A stretch of DNA of 64,000 bases from Microbispora hainanensis. Lineage in GTDB: Bacteria; Actinomycetota; Actinomycetes; Streptosporangiales; Streptosporangiaceae. The notes beneath the pieces were generated by a model. That model was not told the origin of the DNA and did no database searches. It saw nothing but the letters and a program-made list of their open reading frames with translations. Of the stretch, positions 1 to 8,326 are shown in pieces; within the stretch, counting starts at the first letter, position 1, and each line of letters opens with the position of its first letter. A program made the translations under genes and the position numbers. The DNA lies in the NCBI RefSeq assembly GCF_036186745.1, contig NZ_CP108086.1:2604001-2668000 (forward strand). Reading direction: 5' to 3'.

Positions 1-396
1 CTGGAGCTCAAGCGCGCGGTCGGACCGCTCCAGACCCCCTTCAACGCCCTTCCCCAGCGGCGCAGCATCCCCTCCGAGATGCGTGAGTACTTCCGCGACG
101 TCGGCGACCACCTGTCCCGCGTGTGCGAGGCGGTCCAGGCGTCCAACGAGCTGTCCGACTCGATCCTCCAGGCCGCGCTGGCCCGCTCCAACGCCCTCGC
201 CAACGAGGACATGCGCAAGATCTCCTCGTGGGTGGCGATCATCTCGGTCCCCACGATGATCGCCGGCATCTACGGGATGAACTTCGAGCACATGCCCGAG
301 TTGCGGTCGGTCTACGGCTACCCGATCGTCATCGGCGTGATGGTCGTCGCCTGCACGCTCCTGCACCGCGCCTTCCGCCGCAACGGCTGGCTCTGA
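1..396 (+). CDS. corA: CorA-type magnesium/cobalt transporter, C-terminal part
   Basis: The reading frame is open from base 1, so only the last 131 residues are present and the true start lies left of the window. The end of the long cytoplasmic helix is followed by a first membrane helix that finishes in the CorA signature GMNF, then a short acidic loop (EHMPEL) and a second membrane helix ending in a basic tail (HRAFRRNGWL). This is the two-helix pore end of the CorA family, which forms pentameric divalent-cation channels in the inner membrane. A perfect inverted repeat follows the stop at 411-438. The family call is firm; substrate preference (Mg2+ or Co2+) cannot be read from the fragment. 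Confidence 0.93.
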   Translation: MELKRAVGPLQTPFNALPQRRSIPSEMREYFRDVGDHLSRVCEAVQASNELSDSILQAALARSNALANEDMRKISSWVAIISVPTMIAGIYGMNFEHMPELRSVYGYPIVIGVMVVACTLLHRAFRRNGWL

Positions 397-410
397 CCTC
401 CCCTTTTCCC

Positions 411-438
411 CCGGGACGCCGCCCCACGGGCGTCCCGG
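411..438 (+). terminator. Hairpin terminator after corA
   Basis: A 10-bp perfect stem (CCGGGACGCC with GGCGTCCCGG) and an 8-nt loop start 15 bases after the corA stop. No T-run follows, which is common for actinobacterial terminators. Confidence 0.6.
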
Positions 439-498
439 CGGGTGCCGACCGTTTCGGACTGCGTACGCTTCGTGACCGGAATCATGAACAATCGGTCA

Positions 499-527
499 TT
501 GCTATCTGTCAAATGATGTTGTTAGGT
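499..527 (+). promoter_or_regulatory. Possible sigma-70-type promoter for the P450-ferredoxin pair
   Basis: In the only AT-rich stretch between corA and the P450, a TTGCTA (499-504) and a TTAGGT (522-527) are separated by 17 bp. That would start transcription near 534, about 50 bases before the P450 start codon. The match is to the general actinobacterial consensus only. Confidence 0.35.
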
Positions 528-582
528 GGGGGGAGCGGGCCGCTCGACACATCGACCGTTTCCACTCTCGCAGGAGCGTGTC

Positions 583-1779
583 ATGACAGAGGCGACACCC
601 CGGCTGGCCACCTATCCCCTCGCTCGCGAACGTGCCTTCGACCCACCGGACGAACTGGCACGCCGCCGCGCCGAGGCGCCGATCCAGCGGATGACGTACG
701 CGGACGGGCACGAGGGCTGGCTGGTGACGGGTTATGCCGAGGCGCGTGCCATCCTGGCCGACAACCGCTTCAGCACCCGCCCCGAACTGTTGCACTCGCC
801 GATCCCCCAGCGCAGCGAGTTCCGCAGTGAGCCGCTGACGCCGGGGTTCTTCATCCGCATGGACGCCCCCGCCCACACCCGCTATCGCCGCCTGCTGACC
901 GGGCAGTTCACGGTGCGGCGGATGAAGCAGCTCGAACCGAGGATCCAGGAGATCACCGAGAGCCGCCTCGACGCCATGGAGCGCGAGGGCGCCCCCGCCG
1001 ACCTCGTCGAGTCGTTCGCACTCCCCATCCCCTCGCTGGTCATCTGCGAGCTGCTCGGCGTGCCGTACGAGGACCGGGGGAAGTTCCAGCACGACTCGGC
1101 GGTGCTGCTGGACCTGAGCTCCTCGATCGAGGAGGTCCGGGCCGCGGTGCAGGACCTGTACTCCTACCTGCACGGCCTCGTCCTGGCGAAGGCCAAGGAG
1201 CCCGCCGACGACATCCTGAGCGGCCTGGTCGCGGGCGGGGAGCTGACGCACGAGGAGATCGGCGGCGTCGGGCTGCTGCTGCTCATCGCGGGCCACGAGA
1301 CGACCGCCAACATGCTCGGCCTGGGCACGTTCGCGCTGCTGACGAACCCCGACCAGCTCGCCGTCGTGCGGGACGACCCGGCCGCCGTCGAGAACGCGGT
1401 GGAGGAGCTGCTGCGCTACCTCAGCATCGTGCACATCGGACCCACCCGTACGGCCCTGGAGGACGTGGAGGTCGGCGGCTGCCTGATCAGGGCAGGCGAG
1501 GCCGTGACGCTGTCGGTGGCGGCGGCGAACCGCGATCCCGAGCGGTTCGAGGGCGGCGACACGCTCGACGTGACCCGGCCGGCGCACGGGCATCTGAGCT
1601 TCGGGCACGGCATCCACCAGTGCCTCGGCCAGCAGCTCGCCCGGATCGAGATGCGCATCGCCTATCCCGCCCTGCTGCGCCGCTTCCCCAACCTGCGCCT
1701 GGCCGTGCCCGCGCACGAGGTGCCGATGCGGTCCAATATGGCCATCTATGGTGTGCACCGCCTGCCGGTGCTGTGGTGA
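583..1779 (+). CDS. Cytochrome P450
   Basis: A 398-residue soluble bacterial class I P450, a heme monooxygenase. The I-helix oxygen-activation motif AGHETT lies at residues 236-241, the K-helix ExxR pair is E275/R278, and the heme-thiolate loop FGHGIHQCLG puts the proximal cysteine at C347. Length and motifs resemble the CYP105/CYP107 group of actinomycetes, but the substrate cannot be predicted. ATG 583 is chosen because AGGAG precedes it by about 7 bases; the frame stays open upstream but has no comparable ribosome site. The ferredoxin gene starts 20 bases after the stop, so the pair is almost certainly co-transcribed and the ferredoxin is the likely electron donor. No ferredoxin reductase is nearby. 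Confidence 0.95.
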   Translation: MTEATPRLATYPLARERAFDPPDELARRRAEAPIQRMTYADGHEGWLVTGYAEARAILADNRFSTRPELLHSPIPQRSEFRSEPLTPGFFIRMDAPAHTRYRRLLTGQFTVRRMKQLEPRIQEITESRLDAMEREGAPADLVESFALPIPSLVICELLGVPYEDRGKFQHDSAVLLDLSSSIEEVRAAVQDLYSYLHGLVLAKAKEPADDILSGLVAGGELTHEEIGGVGLLLLIAGHETTANMLGLGTFALLTNPDQLAVVRDDPAAVENAVEELLRYLSIVHIGPTRTALEDVEVGGCLIRAGEAVTLSVAAANRDPERFEGGDTLDVTRPAHGHLSFGHGIHQCLGQQLARIEMRIAYPALLRRFPNLRLAVPAHEVPMRSNMAIYGVHRLPVLW

Positions 1780-1799
1780 GGAAGGTCGCAGGGGGAACG

Positions 1800-1994
1800 A
1801 TGAAGATCAAGGCGGACACCGGACGGTGTATCGGTGCGGGGATGTGCGTGCTCACGCTGCCCCGGGTGTTCGACCAGAGCGAGGACGACGGCACGGTCGT
1901 GGTGCTCGACGCCGAGCCCCCGGCCGACCTCGAGTCCGGGGTGAAGAGGGCCGTGCAGCTCTGCCCGTCCGGCGCGCTGTCCGTGGAGGAGTGA
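1800..1994 (+). CDS. 3Fe-4S type ferredoxin, P450 redox partner
   Basis: A 64-residue acidic ferredoxin. The cluster ligands visible are C10, C16 and C55 (followed by P56). The position that would carry the fourth cysteine of a 4Fe-4S site is A13, so a 3Fe-4S cluster is expected, as in the ferredoxins that accompany actinomycete P450s. ATG 1800 follows the ribosome site AGGGGG. It acts as a one-electron carrier in the cytoplasm between a reductase encoded elsewhere and the P450 just upstream. The convergent GDPD gene ends 181 bases downstream beyond a strong hairpin. Confidence 0.93.
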   Translation: MKIKADTGRCIGAGMCVLTLPRVFDQSEDDGTVVVLDAEPPADLESGVKRAVQLCPSGALSVEE

Positions 1995-2113
1995 GCCGAG
2001 CGGGCCGTGTGACGGCGACACGCAGGGGCGGGTGACGCTCGGCTACTTGACGGGCACGGTCCGGTGCGCTTGGCTGTACGTCGGCTGTGAAGCCATTCTT
2101 GTGGGTGACCCTG

Positions 2114-2156
2114 GAGCCCCGCCTCGGTGGTTGTGAAACCGCCCACGGCGGGGCTC
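2114..2156. terminator. Bidirectional hairpin terminator
   Basis: GAGCCCCGCC (2114-2123) pairs perfectly with GGCGGGGCTC (2147-2156), and GGTGG/CCGCC extend the stem inward with one G-U pair. It sits between the convergent ferredoxin and GDPD genes; on the plus side TTCCTTT follows. Confidence 0.75.
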
Positions 2157-2175
2157 TTCCTTTGCGCTGTACGGC

Positions 2176-3102
2176 TCAGGCTCCTACGGGCCGTAGCGGG
2201 GTCACCGGGCCGGGCAGCGGCAGGCCGCGGGCCTTCCAGAGGCGGCGCATGCGGTCGGGGTAGTCGGTGACGATCCCGGCCACCCCCATGTCGATCAGCC
2301 GGGCGGCCTCGTCGGCGTCGTTGACCGTCCAGACGACGACCGGCAGGTTCTGCCGGGCCGCCCCCGTCATCAGCGCCTCGTCGACGAGCACGCGGTCGGG
2401 GGACAACGCCGTCGCCCCCACCGCCGCGGCCGCCGCCGCGAGGTCGCCGCCGACCTCGCCGAGACGGATGCCGTTCATCCAGGCGGGGGTCATCGTGTCG
2501 CGCTCGACCAGGGCGTACCGCCGCTCCAGCATCGGCCGGGCGATCTCCAGGAGGCGCCAGTCGAAGCTGAGCAGCGCCGCCCTCGACAGCCGGTCGTGCC
2601 GGTCGAGCTCGTGGACGACCTCCTCGACGAAGCGGCGCGGGTCGGCGCACAGGTCGGGACGGGTCGGATCGGACTTCAGCTCCACGTGGAGGCGCACGTG
2701 GTCGGCACCGAGGGCGCCGATCAGGCCGAGCACCGCCCCGAGCGTCGGCATCCGGGTGTCCGGCAGCGGCACCTGCGTGAGCGCGAAGCGGTCGTCCGGC
2801 CGCTCGGGCAGCCGTACGCCGACGTCGAGGGTGCGCAGCTGCGGCAGGGTGAGCGCGATGATCGGCTTGCCGACGTAGGGGAACATCTCGTCGCCGGGAA
2901 CGGCCATGCCCGTGTCGGCGCTGGTGACCGCGGACACGTGCAGGTCGTGGGTGAGCACGAGCTGTCCGTCCGCGGACATGGCGACGTCGAACTCGAGTGC
3001 GTCGACCCCCAGCTCCAGCGCGAACGCCAGGCCGGGCAGGGTGTTCTCGGGCCGCAGGCCCCGCGCTCCACGGTGCCCGTGCAGCTCAACGTATCCATGC
3101 AC
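2176..3102 (-). CDS. Glycerophosphodiester phosphodiesterase family protein
   Basis: A 308-residue GDPD TIM-barrel enzyme that hydrolyses glycerophosphodiesters to glycerol-3-phosphate and an alcohol. The N-terminal motif HRGARGLRPENT gives H10, R11, E19 and N20. The metal-site residues E37 and D39 (LEFDV) and the second catalytic histidine H52 (LTHD) are all present. No signal peptide is visible, so it is likely cytoplasmic. The start is a GTG (3102-3100) with AAGG upstream. It lies 73 bases downstream of purA on the same strand and may be read through from it. Confidence 0.92.
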   Translation of the reverse strand: MHGYVELHGHRGARGLRPENTLPGLAFALELGVDALEFDVAMSADGQLVLTHDLHVSAVTSADTGMAVPGDEMFPYVGKPIIALTLPQLRTLDVGVRLPERPDDRFALTQVPLPDTRMPTLGAVLGLIGALGADHVRLHVELKSDPTRPDLCADPRRFVEEVVHELDRHDRLSRAALLSFDWRLLEIARPMLERRYALVERDTMTPAWMNGIRLGEVGGDLAAAAAAVGATALSPDRVLVDEALMTGAARQNLPVVVWTVNDADEAARLIDMGVAGIVTDYPDRMRRLWKARGLPLPGPVTPLRPVGA

Positions 3103-3175
3103 AGCGGCGTACCTTACCGCCTCGCCTGTCCGCGGCCCGGAACCCGCCGGTTCCGGGCGCGTACCCCACGAACCA

Positions 3176-4459
<1,284 letters not shown>

Positions 4460-4482
4460 GGTTCAACTCCCGCACCAAGACG

Positions 4483-4512
4483 AAAAGCCCCTGACGCAAG
4501 CGCGGCAGGGGC
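4483..4512 (-). terminator. Intrinsic terminator inside the purA leader (possible attenuator)
   Basis: On the minus strand a 7-bp stem GCCCCTG/CAGGGGC, with a 3-bp inner stem closed by a 4-nt loop, is followed by TTTT. It ends 23 bases before the purA ATG and precedes the purA ribosome site. It could end transcripts from DUF3151 or attenuate purA. A second GCCCCT (minus strand, at 4541-4536) could pair with the same right arm as an alternative fold. Confidence 0.6.
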
Positions 4513-4653
4513 CTCTTGCACACAGAGACTACCTGAGGGGCATGCCGACGGTGAACGGAGTCTTAAGTCACAAGACGGATTGATTGTCCCGCTTAATGCC
4601 CCGTTTGGGCGGTTTGTCCAGGAGTCATCCAGGCAATTCGTTAAAGAGATCGT

Positions 4654-5076
4654 TCAGGGGTTGGGTGCGAGCGCCTCCGCGGCCTCCCGGCTGCTGTCAC
4701 GCAGGAACTGGGCGCAGCGCTCGGCCTCGTCCTTCTCGCCGATCGCCTGTGCCGCCCGGGCCAGGGCGTTCAGACAGCGCAGGAACCCCCGGTTGGGCTC
4801 GTGCTCCCACGGGATCGGCCCGTGCCCCTTCCAGCCCGCCCGGCGCAGCTGGTCGAGACCCCGGTGATAACCGGTGCGCGCGAACGCGTACGAGGTGACG
4901 GCGTGACCCGCGGCGAAGTAGTCGTCGGCGAGAGCGGCCCAGGCCGCGGAGTAGGCGGGGAAACGGGCTGCCACGTCGGCCGCCTTGGCGCCCGACTCGA
5001 GCATCTGCCGCGCTTCGGGGTTGTCCGGCAGCAGGGTGGGCGGCGGGCCGGCAAGGAGGTTCTCGTGCGATTCCAT
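4654..5076 (-). CDS. DUF3151 family protein
   Basis: A 140-residue all-helical cytoplasmic protein of the actinobacterial DUF3151 family, recognised by its ESHENLLAGPPPTLLP opening, the central FARTGYHRGLDQLRR and WEHEPNRGFLRCLNALARAA segments and its length. The helix-pair arrangement resembles TPR-like proteins. No biochemical role is established. It lies between fba (108 bases upstream) and purA (194 bases downstream) on the same strand, a conserved neighbourhood that suggests a link with central metabolism, though nothing in the sequence shows an active site. Confidence 0.9.
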   Translation of the reverse strand: MESHENLLAGPPPTLLPDNPEARQMLESGAKAADVAARFPAYSAAWAALADDYFAAGHAVTSYAFARTGYHRGLDQLRRAGWKGHGPIPWEHEPNRGFLRCLNALARAAQAIGEKDEAERCAQFLRDSSREAAEALAPNP

Positions 5077-5184
5077 GGGGACAGTCTTACCCGTCCAAGA
5101 GCCACACGGGTATGGGCGGCCCGGTGGGAACCGAAGACCGATACAAGAATGCGGCTTCGCGTTTCCCGCCGGGCCGTGCCCTGA

Positions 5185-6207
5185 CTACTTGAGCTTGGTG
5201 CCCGCGGACTTGAGCTGCTGGCACGCCTCGACGATGCGCGCGGCCATGCCGGCCTCGGCGGCCTTGCCGTACGAGCGCGGGTCGTAGGCCTTCTTGTTGC
5301 CGACCTCGCCGTCGACCTTCAGCACGCCGTCGTAGTTGCGGAACATGTGGTCCACGATCGGGCGGGTGAAGGCGTACTGCGTGTCGGTGTCGATGTTCAT
5401 CTTCACCACGCCGTACGAGATCGACTCGCGGATCTCCTCCAGGGTGGAGCCGGAGCCGCCGTGGAAGACCAGCGAGAACGGCTTCTCCTTGCCGTACTTG
5501 GCGCCGACGGCCTCCTGGATCTCCTTGAGCACGCTCGGGCGCAGCTTGACGTGGCCCGGCTTGTACACGCCGTGGACGTTGCCGAAGGTGGCGGCCACGA
5601 TGTAGCGGCCACGCTCGCCGAGGCCGAGGGTCTCGGCGACGGCCAGGGCGTCCTCCGGCGTCGTGTACAGCTTCTCGTTGATCTCGCCGACGATGCCGTC
5701 CTCCTCACCGCCGACCACGCCGATCTCGATCTCGAGGACGACCTTGGCGGCGGCGGTCTTGTCGAGCAGCTCGCTCGCGATCTGGAGGTTCTCGTCCAGC
5801 GGCACGGCGGAGCCGTCCCACATGTGCGACTGGAACAGCGGGTCCTGGCCGCGCGCGACGCGCTCGGCGGAGATCTCCAGCAGCGGGCGGACGAAGGAGC
5901 CGAGCTTGTCCTTCGGGCAGTGGTCGGTGTGCAGCGCCACCGTCACCGGGTACTTCTCGGCGACCACGCGGGCGAACTCGGCGAACGCCACCGACCCGGT
6001 GACCATGTCCTTCACGGTGGTGCCGGAGAGGAACTCCGCGCCACCGGTCGACACCTGGATGATCCCGTCACTTTCCGCCTCCGCGAAGCCGCGCAGCGCG
6101 GCGTGCAGGGTCTGCGACGAGGTCACGTTGATCGCCGGGTAAGCGAAACCGCCCGCTTTGGCGCGGTCGAGCATCTCGGCGTAGACCTCTGGAGTCGCGA
6201 TAGGCAT
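5185..6207 (-). CDS. fba: Class II fructose-bisphosphate aldolase
   Basis: A 340-residue zinc-dependent aldolase that splits fructose-1,6-bisphosphate into dihydroxyacetone phosphate and glyceraldehyde-3-phosphate in glycolysis, and runs in reverse in gluconeogenesis. Family motifs include ALHTDHCPKD (catalytic Asp and zinc His), the glycine-rich FHGGSGS phosphate loop and the MNIDTDTQYAFTRP segment. The ribosome site GAAGGAG precedes ATG 6207 by about 8 bases. It is divergent from the DedA gene, with 176 bases between the start codons, and upstream of DUF3151 on the same strand. Confidence 0.98.
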   Translation of the reverse strand: MPIATPEVYAEMLDRAKAGGFAYPAINVTSSQTLHAALRGFAEAESDGIIQVSTGGAEFLSGTTVKDMVTGSVAFAEFARVVAEKYPVTVALHTDHCPKDKLGSFVRPLLEISAERVARGQDPLFQSHMWDGSAVPLDENLQIASELLDKTAAAKVVLEIEIGVVGGEEDGIVGEINEKLYTTPEDALAVAETLGLGERGRYIVAATFGNVHGVYKPGHVKLRPSVLKEIQEAVGAKYGKEKPFSLVFHGGSGSTLEEIRESISYGVVKMNIDTDTQYAFTRPIVDHMFRNYDGVLKVDGEVGNKKAYDPRSYGKAAEAGMAARIVEACQQLKSAGTKLK

Positions 6208-6383
6208 GCGAAGTCATCTCCTTCTGACGGTATGCGGCGTGGCAAGTATCCCGAAGGGCGGGCCGATCGGGAAAGCCGGGTATGCGGGGCACCGGGAAAG
6301 CCGCGGTCATTCCGCGATTCACGGTTTTCCACAGCCCTGCCGCTTCTCAGTCTGATCTCACCCGGGACGGGTAGGCTCGCCCC

Positions 6384-7064
6384 GTGGACGTGCTCTTGGA
6401 CCTTCTTGACCCGAAGTGGTGGCTGAGCATGCTCGGCGCCTTCGCGACGATCGGCGTCATCGCCATCGTATTCGCCGAGACCGGGCTGCTCGTCGGGTTC
6501 TTCCTGCCCGGTGACTCGTTGTTGGTGACCGCTGGAATTTTCAGCACCGTCGCCGCAGCGGAGGGATTCGGGATCGCGCCGCTGTCACTGCCCACTCTGT
6601 TGATCGGCGCACCGCTCGCGGCCATCGCCGGAGCGCAGTTGGGCCACTTCCTGGGGGCGAAGGTCGGGCGAAAGATGTTCGACAAGCCCGACTCCCGGCT
6701 GTTCAAGAGGGAGCACGTCGAGAAGGCGGAGTACTACTTCGAGAAGTTCGGCCCCGCGAAGGCCGTGGTCGCCGCGCGGTTCATGCCGATCGTCCGCACC
6801 TTCATGAACCCGGTGGCCGGCGTGCTGGAGATGGACGCGCGCCGTTTCTTCGTCTGGAACGCCCTCGGCGGGGTCGTCTGGGTCGAGGCCCTGCTGCTGC
6901 TCGGCTATTTCCTCGGCAGCAAGGTCGAGGGCATCGACAGGTTCATCCTTCCGGGCGTCTTCGTCGTCGTCCTCCTGTCGGTGATCCCGATCGTGCGCGA
7001 GGTCCTGAAGAACCGCAAGGCCGCCGCCGCCGTCCCCAAGGGCCGACACCACGCCCCTCGGTAA
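6384..7064 (+). CDS. DedA family membrane protein
   Basis: A 226-residue DedA/SNARE-associated (VTT-domain) inner-membrane protein. The family signature is clear: an N-terminal re-entrant segment with FAETGLLVGFFLPGDSLL, a GAPLAAIAGAQLGHFLGAKVGR loop, the F-x-R-F-x-P-x-x-R motif in ARFMPIVRTFMNPVAG, and two C-terminal membrane helices. DedA proteins are linked to lipid (undecaprenyl phosphate or phospholipid) flipping and membrane homeostasis; the substrate is not predictable here. The start is GTG 6384 with GGGTAGG upstream. Confidence 0.92.
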   Translation: MDVLLDLLDPKWWLSMLGAFATIGVIAIVFAETGLLVGFFLPGDSLLVTAGIFSTVAAAEGFGIAPLSLPTLLIGAPLAAIAGAQLGHFLGAKVGRKMFDKPDSRLFKREHVEKAEYYFEKFGPAKAVVAARFMPIVRTFMNPVAGVLEMDARRFFVWNALGGVVWVEALLLLGYFLGSKVEGIDRFILPGVFVVVLLSVIPIVREVLKNRKAAAAVPKGRHHAPR

Positions 7065-7197
7065 AGCGTCCGGCGGGGCGGTGCCGCCGTGGGCCGTCCG
7101 TACGGGGGAGCCGGGGATGACCTGCGGGAAAGTGCTACCGCACAAGAAGTGACCGGTCAGTACTGAGATATGCCTCACACCCGCTACTCTCCCGATT

Positions 7198-7635
7198 GTG
7201 GGACGCCACAGGTCTGATCCCCTCGGTGTCGCCAGGCTGGCGCTGGTCGGCCTGGCGGCAGTGCTGCTGCTCGCGGTCATCGTGGTCGGCGCGAGAGCGC
7301 TGCTGTCCACGTTCGGCTCGGAGGAACCCGCCTCCGACACGGCCTCCACCTCGCCGGCGCGGCCCACCGCCGAATCCTCCAAGCCTCGCGTGCCCACCGT
7401 ACGCGTGGTCTGCAAGGCCGACCTGTGCCCCGTGTTCGTCCGGGTGCCCGGTGGCGACGTGCTCATCGACCGCGACCTGGCCCGGGGCGAGGAGGCGTCC
7501 TACTTCCAGCCCGAGCTCGACATCGTCCTCGACGACGCGAGCACGGTCCAGGTCTTCGAGAACGGAACCGCCAGGTCACCCGGGCCGGCCGGTGAGCGGC
7601 AGGCGTTCAGCGTGAAGCGGTCTGAGGATCAGTGA
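7198..7635 (+). CDS. Hypothetical single-pass membrane protein
   Basis: A 145-residue protein with one membrane helix (residues 10-35), a Thr/Ser/Pro-rich linker, and an exported C-terminal domain of about 75 residues that starts VRVVCKADLCPVFVRV. The VxCxADLCPVFVRVPGGDVL pattern resembles the beta-rich DUF4115 domain at the end of RodZ-like proteins, and the two cysteines could form a disulfide, but I do not assign a function. GTG 7198 is the only reasonable start. The last 29 bases overlap the convergent pyrE gene. Confidence 0.7.
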   Translation: MGRHRSDPLGVARLALVGLAAVLLLAVIVVGARALLSTFGSEEPASDTASTSPARPTAESSKPRVPTVRVVCKADLCPVFVRVPGGDVLIDRDLARGEEASYFQPELDIVLDDASTVQVFENGTARSPGPAGERQAFSVKRSEDQ

Positions 7636-8164
7636 GCGCCAGGTCCGCGAGCGAGTAGGCGGAGCGGTAGGGGATTCCCGTCGCGGCCAGCGCCTCGTCG
7701 CCGCCCCGGTGCACGATCGTCGCGATGCCCACGACCTGCGCGCCGGCCTCGCGCAACGCCTCCACGGCGGTGAGCACGGACCCGCCCGTCGTGGTGGTGT
7801 CCTCCACTGCGAGCACCCGGCGCCCGGCGACGTCCGGGCCCTCGATCCTGCGCTGCAGGCCGTGGGCCTTGCCCGCCTTGCGCACCACGAACGCGTCGAG
7901 CCTGCGGCCACGCGCCGCCGCGGCGTGCAGCATCGACGTCGCCACCGGGTCGGCGCCCAGCGTGAGCCCGCCGACCGCCTCGTAGTCCAGGTCTTCGGTG
8001 AGGTCCAGCATCACGCGGCCCACCAGCGGGGCCGCCACGCCGTCCAGGGTGATGCGGCGCAAATCGACGTACCAGTCGGCCTCCTTGCCGGAGGACAGCA
8101 CGACCCGCCCGTGCACCACGGCCTTGTTCTTGATCTCGTCAAGCAGTCTCTCGCGGTCACTCAT
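7607..8164 (-). CDS. pyrE: Orotate phosphoribosyltransferase
   Basis: A 185-residue cytosolic enzyme that makes OMP from orotate and PRPP in pyrimidine synthesis. The PRPP-binding loop VLAVEDTTTTGGSVLTAVEAL is intact, as are the substrate segment VLSSGKEADWYVDLRR and the basic hood-loop region FVVRKAGKAHGLQRRIEGP. The length matches the bacterial family. ATG 8164 follows GAGG. It overlaps the convergent membrane-protein gene by 29 bases at the 3' end and is divergent from the sigma fusion gene. Confidence 0.97.
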   Translation of the reverse strand: MSDRERLLDEIKNKAVVHGRVVLSSGKEADWYVDLRRITLDGVAAPLVGRVMLDLTEDLDYEAVGGLTLGADPVATSMLHAAAARGRRLDAFVVRKAGKAHGLQRRIEGPDVAGRRVLAVEDTTTTGGSVLTAVEALREAGAQVVGIATIVHRGGDEALAATGIPYRSAYSLADLALTDPQTASR

Positions 8165-8326
8165 GAGCCTCAGCGTACGGCCGGCCCCGCGGTGCGGGCC
8201 GTACGGGGCGGGTGGGGTGGGCGTGGCGTGCGATGACTACTGAGAGTAAAGAGGGTCCAGCGGTTTAGCCAGGACATGGACTGCGGAATGTATGGCCGTG
8301 CAACTCATCGTAATCGCGAGGTCGCA

